NCBI GenBank assembly: GCA_035556495.1
Contig: DATMEW010000085.1
Coordinates: 1 to 24,493, forward strand
Direction of reading: 5' to 3'
Source of the DNA: CANKHJ01 sp035556495
Lineage (GTDB): Bacteria; Pseudomonadota; Alphaproteobacteria; Rhizobiales; Xanthobacteraceae
Length of the DNA stretch: 24,493 bases
The position numbers and the translations under genes are program-made. This document shows positions 1-7,408 of the stretch, in pieces (within the stretch, counting starts at the first letter, position 1; the number at the start of each line of letters is the position of its first letter). The notes below the pieces were generated by a model. It searched no databases and was not told the DNA's origin. It was given only the letters and a program-made list of their open reading frames with translations.

Positions 1-461
1 GTCGCGCCCGTGACCAGCGGGTTCTCGCCGTTGGCAGTCTTGAGCACGGCGAGCTTGCCGTCCTTCACCGCGAGCCAGGCCCAGCCGGAGCCGAACTGCG
101 TCACGCCGGCCTGGATGAAGTCCTCCTTGAACTTCTCGACCGAGCCGAGGTCGGAGACGATCTGCTTCTCGATGGCGCCGGGAATCTTGGCGCTGCCGCC
201 ATTCGGCTTCATCCAGTTCCAGAAGTGGAGATGGTTGTAATGCTGGCCGGCGTTGTTGAAGAGGCCGGCGTTCTTGCCGTGCGAGCCCTTGACGATCTCT
301 TCCAGCGACTTGCCTTCCCACTCTGTGCCCTTGAGCAGGTTGTTGCCGTTGTCGACATAGGCCTTGTGATGCTTGTCGTGATGAAATTCGAGGGTCTCGC
401 GCGACATGTAAGGCGCGAGCGCGTCATAGCTATAGGGCAGCTCCGGCAGCGAAAAGGACAT
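1..461 (-). CDS. sodB: Superoxide dismutase [Fe], 5' part (C-terminus beyond window)
   Basis: This gene converts superoxide to hydrogen peroxide and oxygen in the cytoplasm. The visible 153 residues start MSFSLPELPYSYDALAPY and run into the window edge, so the C-terminal third, including the last two metal ligands, is missing. The N-terminal helical-hairpin domain is clear: FHHDKHHKAYVDN supplies metal ligand His27, and NNAGQHYNHLHFWNW supplies His77. Gln73 in that segment is placed as in iron-type enzymes, where the second-sphere glutamine comes from the N-terminal domain. The start of the alpha/beta domain follows, with QFGSGWAWL. The ATG at 461 is preceded by AGGAGA (472-467), which fixes the start. 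The gene is divergent from the next one. The family is secure; iron rather than manganese use is inferred from the glutamine. Confidence 0.95.
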   Translation of the reverse strand, partial: MSFSLPELPYSYDALAPYMSRETLEFHHDKHHKAYVDNGNNLLKGTEWEGKSLEEIVKGSHGKNAGLFNNAGQHYNHLHFWNWMKPNGGSAKIPGAIEKQIVSDLGSVEKFKEDFIQAGVTQFGSGWAWLAVKDGKLAVLKTANGENPLVTGA

Positions 462-816
462 CGGAATCTCCTGAATTGATTTGGGCCCAAACCTGTGGTC
501 AGCCCGCCAACGGCGAGGGCGGGATTTGGTTCCCCGTCCGTGCGCCACGCTGGCCGTCCGCAATGTTTCAGCAGTCATACATGCCGCAATTGCACGCCGC
601 TTGAAAGAGGCATGGCCGCATTCCGCGGATTGGCGGCGATCCCCTCGCGCGGCCTGCGGCGGCGGCGACAAGCCGGCCGGCTCGGTTAATGTTAAGCAAA
701 AGTTGGAATTGTCATGTTAATGACACCATTTCCGGCAGCGGCCCGTGCGGGCTGCCGCCTTTCGCGCGATCGGATGTGGCGCGTGCGTTGACGTTCAGAA
801 CCCGGAGTATGCCGTC
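462..816. other. Divergent intergenic region between sodB and a membrane protein gene
   Basis: No coding frame here looks real. The stretch should hold the promoters for sodB (leftward) and the gene at 817 (rightward). Two copies of GTTAATG lie at 685-691 and 716-722, 31 bases apart, which puts them on about the same helix face. A stem-loop GGCAGC/GCTGCC spans 734-756 in what would be the rightward leader. I could not identify a convincing -35/-10 pair. Confidence 0.4.
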
Positions 817-1860
817 ATGTCGTTTCTTCTGGTTTTGCTGGGTCTTGTGACAGCGGCGGCCGGCGCGGGCATGATCATCTTTGGAATCCCGATCAACGAA
901 TTCGGTCTGGGCAATACGCTGATCATGGCCGGCGTCGTTGCCGTGACGGGCGGCTTCGTCATTCTCGCGCTGGCGGCGGTGGTCAGCCAGGTCGCGCATC
1001 TGGGCGAGGACCTCGCCGATCTCGCCATGCGCCGCGTGCCGTCTGCCCCGGTCACGCCATCCGCGCCCGACATGGCGGCGGCTTCGCGTGGGCCGCGCCC
1101 GCGTCCCTATGTTCCGCCCGCGCCGTCCGCCGCGCCGGAGGCAGTCGCGGCGGTTGCCGAACCATCCTCCCGTCCGTCCGGGCCCACGGAGGAAGAGGCC
1201 AAGAGCGTCGTCTCTGCCGCGGCCATCGACCGCCTGCGCGCCTCGCTGCCGCGCGTCGAGCGCGCGCCGCTTCCGGATGCGCGCCCTGCGAAGCCGTCCG
1301 GAGGGGAAGAGGGCGAACCGGCAAGAACAGGGAAGGACGAGGCGGAGGAGACGCCGGCGACCCCGGCCGGCACGCCCGTTTCCGATCCCGCGACCCCCGC
1401 TGCCGGCGGCGCCGCTGCTGACGATGTCTCCGTTGCGGCCGGCATGGAGCGGGCGGGAGCGGAGCCCCCCGCCGAGGCGCCAAAGTCCTCGCCCCCGTCG
1501 CACCGCCCTGATCCCACCACGGAGCGGCCCGCCGCGCCGGCGCGCACCGCGCAGTCGCGTTTCGATTTTCCGTGGCGCAGCACTCGGCCCCGGGCGGACG
1601 ATGCGCCGGCCACGCCCGCAGCGCCGCCACCGGCCGCGAAGCCGGCTGCGCCTTCACCCGCGGCCACCGCCGAAACGCCGGCGGCCGCGCCGGCGGTTCT
1701 CAAATCGGGCGTCGTGGACGGTATGGCCTATACGCTGTTCACGGATGGTTCGATCGAGGCGAAGCTGCCGGAGGGCACGATGCGCTTCGCGACCATCGCG
1801 GAACTGCGGACCTATCTCGAAGGCCAGGACAGCCAGGGGAATGGCGGCGCATCCGCCTGA
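817..1860 (+). CDS. Membrane-anchored Pro/Ala-rich hypothetical protein
   Basis: This 347-residue protein has no function I can name. Two hydrophobic segments near the N-terminus (about residues 2-22 and 33-55) should anchor it in the inner membrane. A long low-complexity stretch rich in Ala, Pro, Glu and Arg follows (about 75-300) and is probably disordered. The C-terminal 45 residues are compact and look conserved: SGVVDGMAYTLFTDGSIEA, then LPEGTMRFATIAELRTYLE. I recall similar tails in hypothetical proteins of Bradyrhizobium relatives, but did not check. I chose the ATG at 817 because CCCGGAG (801-807) lies at proper distance and the hydrophobic segment begins at once. An in-frame start at 745 would add 24 unlikely residues. 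It stands alone between a divergent sodB and a gap. Confidence 0.75.
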   Translation: MSFLLVLLGLVTAAAGAGMIIFGIPINEFGLGNTLIMAGVVAVTGGFVILALAAVVSQVAHLGEDLADLAMRRVPSAPVTPSAPDMAAASRGPRPRPYVPPAPSAAPEAVAAVAEPSSRPSGPTEEEAKSVVSAAAIDRLRASLPRVERAPLPDARPAKPSGGEEGEPARTGKDEAEETPATPAGTPVSDPATPAAGGAAADDVSVAAGMERAGAEPPAEAPKSSPPSHRPDPTTERPAAPARTAQSRFDFPWRSTRPRADDAPATPAAPPPAAKPAAPSPAATAETPAAAPAVLKSGVVDGMAYTLFTDGSIEAKLPEGTMRFATIAELRTYLEGQDSQGNGGASA

Positions 1861-2201
1861 CTGGTGGTGCGAACCGGGCGGCTCCGGTGGCTTTGCGGGC
1901 GTGTGTCGGCGGCAAAATGCCGCAGATCCTCGCGCAGGAGGTCGAACATCTGCGCCGGCCGAGGTCCCTTTTCGTAATCATTCAGGTCACGACAGTCCAT
2001 CTGCGGCGCGATATTCGAGTAATCGGCTTTGCTGCGTGAAGATATTCTTGCAAACCGTGGTGCCGGGCGCATAGAACCGGAACAGCACTATGCTAATATT
2101 CCAGTTCGGCAGTTGTTTCATTTGGAGACGGGGAGGCGTCCCGCCGCCGGTCGTCTGATGAAGTTGACGGTCCGGCGCTGAATCCTGATGGAGCCCTGTC
2201 C
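1861..2201. other. Intergenic region upstream of the MucR-family gene
   Basis: The region is AT-richer near 2040-2130 and probably holds the promoter of the regulator at 2202. TTGCAA (2048-2053) and CATAGA (2070-2075) with a 16-base spacer are a weak candidate. On the minus strand an open frame (ATG at 2072 or 2000, running to 1812) encodes DLNDYEKGPRPAQMFDLL and an amphipathic follow-on. Its codon use looks coding over 1930-2000, but its tail overlaps the previous gene antisense and no good ribosome binding site is seen. It may be a small gene or a remnant. Confidence 0.3.
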
Positions 2202-2618
2202 ATGACCGATACTGCCAGCCGGGATTTCATCCAGCTCACCGCCTCGATCGTGTCCGCCTATGTCGGCAACAATCCGCTGCCGCCGAGCGAGATTCCGTCA
2301 TTGATCGATCAGGTCCACGCGGCGTTGACTCGCGTGGCGGGCGGCCGGCCCGGGGAGGTCCCGGCCGAGCCGTTGCGGCCGGCGGTGGCGGTGAAGCGGT
2401 CGATCCATCCGGACTATCTCATCTGTCTGGAGGACGGCAAGAAGTTCAAGTCGCTCAAGCGTCATCTGCGGACGCAATATGGCATGACGCCGGAGCAGTA
2501 TCGCGAGAAGTGGGGCCTTCCCGCCGACTATCCCATGGTGGCGCCCAGTTACGCCGCCGCGCGGTCCCAGCTTGCCAAGAACATGGGGCTGGGCCAGCAG
2601 CGCAACCGCCGCAAATAG
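2202..2618 (+). CDS. MucR/Ros-family zinc-finger-like transcriptional regulator
   Basis: This is a small DNA-binding regulator of the alphaproteobacterial Ros/MucR family. Relatives repress or activate exopolysaccharide, motility, virulence and cell-cycle genes by binding AT-rich DNA. It has 138 residues, usual for the family. An N-terminal helical region (about 8-46) matches the oligomerisation part, and the DNA-binding part starts near residue 69. The finger reads C75-LE-D78 with FKSLKRH88LRTQ92Y. Cys75 and His88 match ligands of the family, and Asp78 replaces the second Cys as in the Cys-Asp-His2 variants. The last His is replaced by Gln92, so a normal zinc site looks incomplete. The conserved tail EQYREKWGLPADYPMVAP and the MGLGQ end are intact. 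The ATG at 2202 has TGGAG at 2188-2192. Confidence 0.93.
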   Translation: MTDTASRDFIQLTASIVSAYVGNNPLPPSEIPSLIDQVHAALTRVAGGRPGEVPAEPLRPAVAVKRSIHPDYLICLEDGKKFKSLKRHLRTQYGMTPEQYREKWGLPADYPMVAPSYAAARSQLAKNMGLGQQRNRRK

Positions 2619-2667
2619 CTCCCCAGCCTTCCTTGCGGCCGGACCGAGGGACTCATCATCGTCAGGC

Positions 2668-2698
2668 TTGACATATAGGAATATGGTCGGATTATAAA
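2668..2698 (+). promoter_or_regulatory. Sigma70-like promoter for the DUF6456 gene
   Basis: A consensus -35 TTGACA (2668-2673) is followed by TATAAA (2693-2698) with a 19-base spacer, or by TTATAA one base earlier with 18. The region between the MucR-family stop and the next start is the most AT-rich short stretch nearby. ATAGGA (2675-2680) and TCCTAT (2708-2713) form inverted half-sites around the -10 box and could be an operator. That operator role is inference. Confidence 0.6.
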
Positions 2699-2725
2699 CG
2701 ACTTTAATCCTATGTGAGGTCGGCC

Positions 2726-3334
2726 ATGGCGCGTCGTGTTCGTCAATCTTCATCCTCCGCGCCCGTGACGCCTTCCACCCCTGCGGCGGCCGGGGACCGG
2801 TTCCGGGCCCAGCACGGCGATCTGACGCGCCGCGTTGCGGTCGTGGACGGTGCCGCCGCCGAGGTGCTGATGGACGAGGCGGAGAGCCCGCTGCTCTGGC
2901 TCGCGCGGCGCAAGGGAAAAGACGGCCAGCCGATGATCGCGCCCGCCCAGCTCATGGCCGGAGAGCGACTGCGGGCGGACGTGACCCGCGCGCAGATGCT
3001 GCCGCGCGTCACCGCCAACTGGAGCATCGCGCTGCCGGCCGGGCAGCGCGGACAGGGAGCGGGCGCGGCGACCGATGCGGCGCTGGCTGCGCAGCAGTCT
3101 GTCCGCCGCGCGCTGGCTCAGGTCGGGCCGGAGTTTTCCGGCCTCCTGCTCGATGTGTGCTGCTTTCTCAAGCGGCTTGAGGATATCGAGCGTGAGCGCG
3201 GCTGGCCGGTACGGTCCGCCAAGGTAGTACTCCAGCTCGGGCTCGACCGTCTGGCGCGCCATTACGGCTATGACGAGGTCCAGCGCGGCGCGCCAAAGCC
3301 GGAGATCGCGGCATGGTCGGCGGATCGGGGATGA
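2726..3334 (+). CDS. DUF6456 domain protein
   Basis: A 202-residue protein with the DUF6456 signature of alphaproteobacteria; the biochemical function is unknown. A disordered Ser/Pro/Ala-rich N-terminus (1-25) leads to the core, SPLLWLARRKGKDGQPMI, then GERLRADVTRAQMLPRVTAN. A C-terminal helical part follows: LLLDVCCFLKRLEDIERERG, with VRSAKVVLQLGLDRLARHYG. The closing helices look like a helix-turn-helix-type bundle, but I would not call it DNA-binding on this alone. The ATG at 2726 is preceded five bases away by GAGGT, a perfect anti-Shine-Dalgarno match, so it is preferred over the GTG at 2714. It lies 107 bases after the MucR-family gene behind its own consensus promoter, so the two are probably separate transcripts. 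Confidence 0.85.
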   Translation: MARRVRQSSSSAPVTPSTPAAAGDRFRAQHGDLTRRVAVVDGAAAEVLMDEAESPLLWLARRKGKDGQPMIAPAQLMAGERLRADVTRAQMLPRVTANWSIALPAGQRGQGAGAATDAALAAQQSVRRALAQVGPEFSGLLLDVCCFLKRLEDIERERGWPVRSAKVVLQLGLDRLARHYGYDEVQRGAPKPEIAAWSADRG

Positions 3335-3451
3335 TATCCGCGCTCGGCGCGCCAGCGCGTTTTCGCGCAAGGCGACCGCCGTCGTGCGTACAAGGCAATG
3401 CATCCGGACCGGAGCCGGGAGTCCTGGTTCCGATCCCGTCAAAACCGGCCG

Positions 3452-4006
3452 CTAGCGCGGGCGCTTGCCCCGCGCGGCGCGTGGCAATTGCATCGGCCAG
3501 CGCACGATGTAGTCCTCAAGCTGCTCGACCGGCACGTCCGTTTCGCTGGGGCCGAGCCGCCCGCGCACGGAGACGGCGGCCTGATGGACGGTGTCCGGAT
3601 CGCCCGACACCAGCGGATGCCACCAGTAGAGGCTGCGGCCCTCCGCCAGCAGGCGATAGCCACAGGTCGGCGGCAGCCACGGAATCTCGCGGACATTGGC
3701 GGGCGTGAGCTGCACGCAATCCGGCACCTTCTCTTGCCGGTTCGGATAGTCCGCGCAGCCGCAGGAGGCCGGGTCGAGCAGCGCGCAGGGAACATTGGTG
3801 AAATAGATGTCCCCGGTGTCCTCCTCCTCGATCTTGTTGAGGCAGCAGCGCCCGCAGCCGTCGCAGATGCTTTCCCATTCCGCCTGGGTCATCTCCTCCA
3901 GCGTCTTGCGCTTCCAGAACGGGACGTCCGGCGCCCCGGTTCGGGCGCTCGCGAGCGTCGTTTCGATGTCGTCCGGGCGGTCGTCGGTGGGCGCGTGCGG
4001 GGGCAT
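3452..4006 (-). CDS. YcgN/UPF0260 family cysteine-cluster protein
   Basis: A 184-residue protein of the UPF0260 (YcgN) group within the YkgJ-type CxxCxxCC proteins. These are presumed to bind a metal or iron-sulfur cluster, with no proven activity. The conserved core begins PFWKRKTLEEMTQAEWES and goes straight into the cysteine cluster CDGCGRCC. Further cysteines occur in ASCGCADYPNR, VPDCVQL and PPTCGYRLL. The family stretch ending in YWWHPLVSGDPDTVHQA is intact and length is normal. The start is uncertain: ATG at 4006 is used here; an upstream in-frame TTG at 4051 would add 15 residues that match nothing. It is convergent with the DUF6456 gene and divergent from the penicillin-binding protein. 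Confidence 0.85.
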   Translation of the reverse strand: MPPHAPTDDRPDDIETTLASARTGAPDVPFWKRKTLEEMTQAEWESICDGCGRCCLNKIEEEDTGDIYFTNVPCALLDPASCGCADYPNRQEKVPDCVQLTPANVREIPWLPPTCGYRLLAEGRSLYWWHPLVSGDPDTVHQAAVSVRGRLGPSETDVPVEQLEDYIVRWPMQLPRAARGKRPR

Positions 4007-4447
4007 CCTGGTCCGTTGCCGTTCCGGAGCCTTGCGGCTTGTGCGATCCAAAGCCGGGACTCCACATTTCGTCGTGACGCGCGGCAGGTGCGGCGGCCGC
4101 GCCGCGTGCCAGTGTTATGCACCAGTGTGATGCGTTGTCTGGAGGCGTTCTATAGCGCCGCGGGCATGGTGAACACCCCGCCGGCATTCACCGGCACATT
4201 CACCGAAGCCTTAATTTCGGCCGTGGCTCGATCAGCAACGGCTCCCGTTCCGCCTGCGCGCCACCGCTGCCACGTTCTCGCCGCCAGTGTGGCGCTTGTG
4301 CGATGGTCTGGCGCACCCATGTCATGATAATGTGGCCATGTCATGTGGCCGTCGCCGGCCCATCCTGCCGCGGGCGACCGTGGCGGGATACCGCTGGCGG
4401 ATGCCGGCCGGTCGGGTCCGCTTGTCTGTCGATCCTCGGGAAACACA
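4007..4447. other. Divergent intergenic region with short repeats upstream of the class A PBP gene
   Basis: No convincing gene lies here. The heptamer CCAGTGT occurs three times. Two are in a tandem pair (CCAGTGTTATGC at 4109-4120 and CCAGTGTGATGC at 4122-4133, 13 bases apart); the third is at 4284-4290. Further on, CATGTCATG is repeated at 4318-4326 and 4337-4345. GGCCA and TGGCC face each other with seven bases between (4334-4350). These may be regulator sites for either flanking gene. I saw no clear -35/-10 pair. Confidence 0.4.
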
Positions 4448-6682
4448 GTGTCCGATACACCGCCGCCCCGTAAGCCCCCGCGGTTTCGCCGCCTGCGCCA
4501 GCGCCTGCTGGACATCGATTCGCGGATCGATTTCGGCGTGTTCCGGTTCCAGCGGTTCCTGCGCGAGAGCTACGAGCGCTTCTCCGAATTCATGGACCGG
4601 TTTCACGTTGCGGGCTGGCGGCGCGTGGCGGTGGAAGGCGTCTCGGAGGCGGCGACGCTGGGCACGGCGGGCGCGGTGCTGATGCTGGCGCTGGCGGTGC
4701 CGGCGTTTCAGGAAACCGCGGACGAGGACTGGCTGAAGAAGACCGATCTCGCCGTGACCTTCCTCGACCGTTACGGCGTCGAGGTCGGCAGCCGCGGCAT
4801 CCGCCAGAACGACTCGATCCCGCTGGAGGAATTTCCCGACCACCTCATCAAGGCGACGCTGGCCACCGAGGACCGCCGCTTCTTCGAGCATTTCGGCATC
4901 GATATCGGCGGCACGCTGCGCGCGATGATGACCAACGCCCGCGCCGGCGGCGTGGTGCAGGGCGGCTCGTCCATCACCCAGCAACTCGCCAAGAACCTGT
5001 TCCTCTCCAACGAACGCACGCTGGAGCGCAAGGTGCGGGAGGCGTTCCTCGCCGTCTGGCTGGAGACGCGCCTGACCAAGAACGAGATCCTCAAGCTCTA
5101 TCTCGACCGCGCCTATATGGGCGGCGGCACCTTCGGCGTGGACGCCGCGGCGCAGTTCTATTTCAACAAATCCGCCCGCGACGTGACGCTGGCGGAGGGC
5201 GCGATGCTGGCCGGGCTGTTCAAGGCGCCCACCAAATTCGCGCCGCATATCAACCTGCCCGCCGCGCGCGCCCGCGCCAACGTGGTGCTGAACAATCTCG
5301 TCGAGGCCGGCTTCATGACGGAGGGGCAGGTGTTCGGCGCGCGGCGCAATCCGGCGCTCGCCATCGACCGCCGCAACGAGCGCTCGCCGAATTATTATCT
5401 CGACTGGGCCTTCGACGAGATGAAGCGGCTGGTGGCGGGCCTGCCGAAATCCGTCCACGAGCGCGTATTCGTGGTGCGCACCGCGCTGGACTCCGGCTTG
5501 CAGAATGTCGCCGACGAAGCCGTCGAGAATGTGCTGAAGACCCATGGCCGGCAATACAACGTGCGGCAGGCTGCGAGCGTCATCATGGACAACGAGGGCG
5601 GCGTGCGCGCCATGGTCGGCGGCCGCGACTATGGCGAGAGCCAGTTCAACCGCGCGACCGACGCGCTGCGCCAGCCGGGGTCTTCCTTCAAGCCCTATGT
5701 CTATGCCGCGGCGCTGATGAACGGCTTCAAGCCCACCACCACGGTCGTGGACAGCCCGGTCTGCCTCGGCAACTGGTGCCCGCAGAACTACGGTCGCTCC
5801 TTCTCCGGCTCGATGCCGCTGACCGTGGCGCTGCAACGCTCGATCAACGTCATCCCGGTGAAGCTGTCGATCGCGATGGGTAAGGGCACCCCGCGCAAGG
5901 GGCGCGACATCATCGTCGCGCTGGCCCGGCAGATGGGCCTGCGCACGCCGCTGGCCGATACGCCCTCGCTGCCGATCGGCGCGGCCGAGGTCACCGTGCT
6001 GGACCATACCGCAGGCTATAGCGCGTTCGTCAACGATGGCCTGGCGATGACCCGCCATGCGGTGCTGGAGGTACGCACGCCGGCCGGCGACACCGTGTGG
6101 CGCTGGGATCGCGATGGCGCCAAGCCGCGCCGGGTGTTTCCGGAGCAGGTCGCCCGCGACATGAATTTCATGCTGAACAAGGCGGCCGAACAGGGCACCG
6201 GCCGCCGCGCCATTCTCGACGGCATCCGCATCGCCGGCAAGACCGGCACCACCAACGATTATCACGATGCCTGGTTCGTCGGTTACACCGGCAACTTCAT
6301 CGGCGGCGTCTGGTTCGGCAACGACGATTATTCCGCCACCAACCGGATGACCGGCGGCACCCTGCCGGCCATGACCTGGCAGCAGATCATGGCCTATGCC
6401 CATCAGGGCGTGGAGATCCGCCATCTCGACGGCATCGACTATGACAAGGATACCCCGCCGCGCCCCGCCGCGGTGGCCAGCGCGAGCGGCGTGGCGGCGG
6501 AGCCGCGCCAGCATCCGCCGGTGCTCAGCCGTCGCGGCGCGGATATTCTCGGCCGGATGGAGCGCCTGCTGAACGAGGCCGCGCGCGGCCTCGCGGACGA
6601 CATGCCGGCGCGCCCGACCACGAAACGCGCGGCGCCGGCGGCGGGGTCTTTCGCCGCTGCGCCCTCCGTGATCCGCCGCTGA
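4448..6682 (+). CDS. Class A penicillin-binding protein (glycosyltransferase-transpeptidase)
   Basis: This bifunctional enzyme polymerises lipid II into glycan strands and cross-links the peptides; it is anchored in the inner membrane and works in the periplasm. It has 744 residues. A basic cytoplasmic tail precedes one membrane segment (TLGTAGAVLMLALAVPAF). The GT51 domain shows ATEDRRFFEHFGID with catalytic Glu141, GGSSITQQLAKN and LAEGAMLAGLFKAPTKFAP. The transpeptidase domain has all three motifs: SSFK with Ser412 and Lys415, SIN at 465-467, and KTGT at 598-601. The C-terminus is a Pro/Ala-rich tail. It is shorter than PBP1A forms that carry an inserted OB-like domain. The GTG at 4448 with GGGA at 4438-4441 is chosen; an in-frame ATG at 4343 would add a poor extension. 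It probably heads an operon with the next two genes, 60 bases downstream. Confidence 0.95.
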   Translation: MSDTPPPRKPPRFRRLRQRLLDIDSRIDFGVFRFQRFLRESYERFSEFMDRFHVAGWRRVAVEGVSEAATLGTAGAVLMLALAVPAFQETADEDWLKKTDLAVTFLDRYGVEVGSRGIRQNDSIPLEEFPDHLIKATLATEDRRFFEHFGIDIGGTLRAMMTNARAGGVVQGGSSITQQLAKNLFLSNERTLERKVREAFLAVWLETRLTKNEILKLYLDRAYMGGGTFGVDAAAQFYFNKSARDVTLAEGAMLAGLFKAPTKFAPHINLPAARARANVVLNNLVEAGFMTEGQVFGARRNPALAIDRRNERSPNYYLDWAFDEMKRLVAGLPKSVHERVFVVRTALDSGLQNVADEAVENVLKTHGRQYNVRQAASVIMDNEGGVRAMVGGRDYGESQFNRATDALRQPGSSFKPYVYAAALMNGFKPTTTVVDSPVCLGNWCPQNYGRSFSGSMPLTVALQRSINVIPVKLSIAMGKGTPRKGRDIIVALARQMGLRTPLADTPSLPIGAAEVTVLDHTAGYSAFVNDGLAMTRHAVLEVRTPAGDTVWRWDRDGAKPRRVFPEQVARDMNFMLNKAAEQGTGRRAILDGIRIAGKTGTTNDYHDAWFVGYTGNFIGGVWFGNDDYSATNRMTGGTLPAMTWQQIMAYAHQGVEIRHLDGIDYDKDTPPRPAAVASASGVAAEPRQHPPVLSRRGADILGRMERLLNEAARGLADDMPARPTTKRAAPAAGSFAAAPSVIRR

Positions 6683-6742
6683 CCGGTCCGGTCCTTGCGA
6701 AAACGGTGTCGCCCGCGCGCGGCATTGAGGGTAGAAGATGCG

Positions 6743-7408
6743 ATGCGCGCTGCGGATGCCTGCGGTCCCCGCCGCGTGGGCATGTCCGCTGATCTGGTCC
6801 GCCGATCTGAAACTCCGGGTGGCTTCTTGCGTCTGTTGCTGGGAATGCTGATTGCGCTGACGGTCGCCGCCGTGCTCGGGCTTGGCGCGACCTATCTCAG
6901 CGTTTCAGGGCAGCCCCCGTTCGGCACCTTGCAGGTCGGCGCGTGGCAGGCCTGGCCGCGCAGCGGCACGGCGACCATCGATCCCTATGCGCAGGCGGTG
7001 CTGATCCGCAGCGGCGCGTTGCCGGTCGGCTCCGGCGACGGCGTTGCTTTCGTCACCCGGCGGACCGATGACGTCGAGCCGCTGAATGCGCGTTGCGAGA
7101 CCGTGGTGCGCGGCATCACGCCCGCCGCGCGCTACTGGACACTGACGGTCTATGACGAGGCCGGCCGGCTGATGAATCCGCCGGAGCTGCGCCAGGGCTT
7201 CACCAGCCAGGAGATTGTGCGCAACGCGGCCGGCGAGTTCGAGATCGTCGTTTCCCCGCGGGCGCGGGCGGGCAACTGGCTGCCGGTCGCCAGGGCCGGG
7301 CGCTACATGCTGGTGCTGCGTCTTTACGATACACCGATCGGCATCACGACGCCGTCGGGACCCGGCACGCCGATGCCGGCCGTGATCCAGCGGGGATGTC
7401 CGGCATGA
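6743..7408 (+). CDS. DUF1214 domain membrane protein
   Basis: A 221-residue protein with one N-terminal membrane segment (LRLLLGMLIALTVAAVLGLG) and a periplasmic DUF1214 domain, function unknown. The domain is recognised by QPPFGTLQVGAWQAWPRSG, then IDPYAQAVLIRSGALPVG, RYWTLTVYDEAGRLMNPP and the closing MLVLRLYDTPIG. The start is uncertain. ATG at 6743 follows GAGGG (6727-6731) at a somewhat long distance, while ATG at 6782 would start 13 residues later with a weaker site. It sits 60 bases after the penicillin-binding protein and overlaps the DUF1254 gene, so the three are probably co-transcribed. In many proteobacteria DUF1254 and DUF1214 occur fused or side by side, which suggests the two products act as one unit. 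Confidence 0.85.
   Translation: MRAADACGPRRVGMSADLVRRSETPGGFLRLLLGMLIALTVAAVLGLGATYLSVSGQPPFGTLQVGAWQAWPRSGTATIDPYAQAVLIRSGALPVGSGDGVAFVTRRTDDVEPLNARCETVVRGITPAARYWTLTVYDEAGRLMNPPELRQGFTSQEIVRNAAGEFEIVVSPRARAGNWLPVARAGRYMLVLRLYDTPIGITTPSGPGTPMPAVIQRGCPA

Noticed and set aside
685..722. GTTAATG pair as a CtrA site upstream of the gene at 817
   Set aside because: The TTAA words are spaced 2 or about 30 bases apart, not the seven needed, so only a plain direct repeat is recorded.
3405..3445. A tRNA-like T-arm (GGTTCCGATCCC)
   Set aside because: The arms of the T-stem do not pair properly and no acceptor, D or anticodon stem fits upstream.
4322..6514. A 730-codon open frame on the minus strand
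   Set aside because: It lies entirely antisense to the class A PBP and its upstream region. Its protein is a monotonous Arg/His/Ala/Gly mixture with no domain, the usual by-product of high third-position GC.
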